Assembly: GCA_913063005.1 (NCBI GenBank)
Contig: CAJXZI010000121.1
Span: 1 to 6,288, forward strand
Length of the DNA: 6,288 nt
Direction: 5' to 3'
Origin: an uncultured Halieaceae bacterium
GTDB taxonomy: Bacteria > Pseudomonadota > Gammaproteobacteria > Pseudomonadales > Halieaceae
The notes under the pieces: generated by a model
What the model was told of the DNA's origin: nothing
The model's input: the letters and a program-made list of their open reading frames with translations, nothing else
Databases searched by the model: none
Made by a program: the position numbers and the translations under genes
In this document: positions 6,134 through 6,288 of the stretch, in pieces
Layout: each line of letters opens with the position of its first letter
How positions within the stretch are numbered: position 1 is the stretch's first letter

Positions 6134-6288
6134 AGTGGCAGGTACAGAGACCGATAACCTCAATCCGCGGCATCTCTTAAGGTTCATTTTTTTCCTCGTT
6201 GAGAAAGCGCTTATTAGCCCAACAAAACACAACCACCTGCCATTGCCATAAGGTCTGTTGCCGATTAGCTCGACAACAGGGCCTCTCC
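6134..6288. other. Gene-free 3' region at the window edge, with one short hairpin
   Basis: No convincing gene is seen here. A hairpin at 6255-6279 pairs CTGTTG with CAACAG, then CGA with TCG across one mismatch, around a TTAGC loop; GG (6252-6253) and CC (6282-6283) could extend it. No T run follows. It may belong to the 3' end or leader of a gene beyond the window. Confidence 0.45.
6156..6193 (+). terminator. Possible weak terminator: AACCT/AGGTT stem with seven Ts
   Basis: AACCT (6156-6160) can pair with AGGTT (6180-6184), with CCGCGG inside the loop, and a run of seven Ts follows at 6187-6193 after two unpaired bases. The stem is only 5 bp with a long loop, so this is weak; together with the strong hairpin just upstream it could still help end oxidoreductase transcripts. 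Confidence 0.25.

Noticed and set aside
5975..6157. 60-codon plus-strand frame reading YRYKWKHRYK-type repeats
   Set aside because: It overlaps the oxidoreductase end out of frame, has no evident ribosome site, and its repetitive peptide only reflects the 18-bp array.

Overview
This window looks like a chromosomal segment of a free-living, probably marine, gammaproteobacterium. The GC content is moderate, genes are closely packed with good Shine-Dalgarno sites, and PurT is near-colinear with the Escherichia coli enzyme. The OM60/NOR5 (Halieaceae) type is an inference from the general character of the proteins; there is no rRNA or marker gene here to prove it. No mobile element, phage gene, tRNA or CRISPR array was seen.

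Layout: (1) Positions 1-639, minus strand: N-terminal half of a proton-dependent oligopeptide (POT/PTR) transporter, cut by the window edge and probably using a TTG start. (2) Positions 754-1896, plus strand, divergent from it: an M24 metallopeptidase of the Xaa-Pro dipeptidase/aminopeptidase type with all five metal ligands, followed by a strong hairpin. (3) Positions 2010-2342, plus: a 110-residue membrane protein, possibly DUF2834-like. (4) Positions 2527-3708, minus: PurT, the formate- and ATP-dependent GAR transformylase. (5) Positions 3895-6015, plus, divergent from purT across 186 bp: a single-subunit cytoplasmic molybdopterin oxidoreductase with an N-terminal [4Fe-4S] motif. (6) Positions 5998-6288: the end of that gene is the first of five imperfect 18-bp tandem repeats, followed by a perfect 21-bp inverted repeat with a 3-nt loop and then gene-free sequence with weaker hairpins.

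How the genes may work together: the transporter and peptidase form a plausible peptide uptake and hydrolysis pair. PurT uses formate, and its divergent neighbour belongs to the superfamily that includes formate dehydrogenases, so a formate link is possible but unproven. The least ordinary part is the 3' end of the molybdopterin gene: a stop-codon-bearing tandem repeat running directly into a long perfect hairpin. I found no convincing new multi-gene system; the oddities are local.
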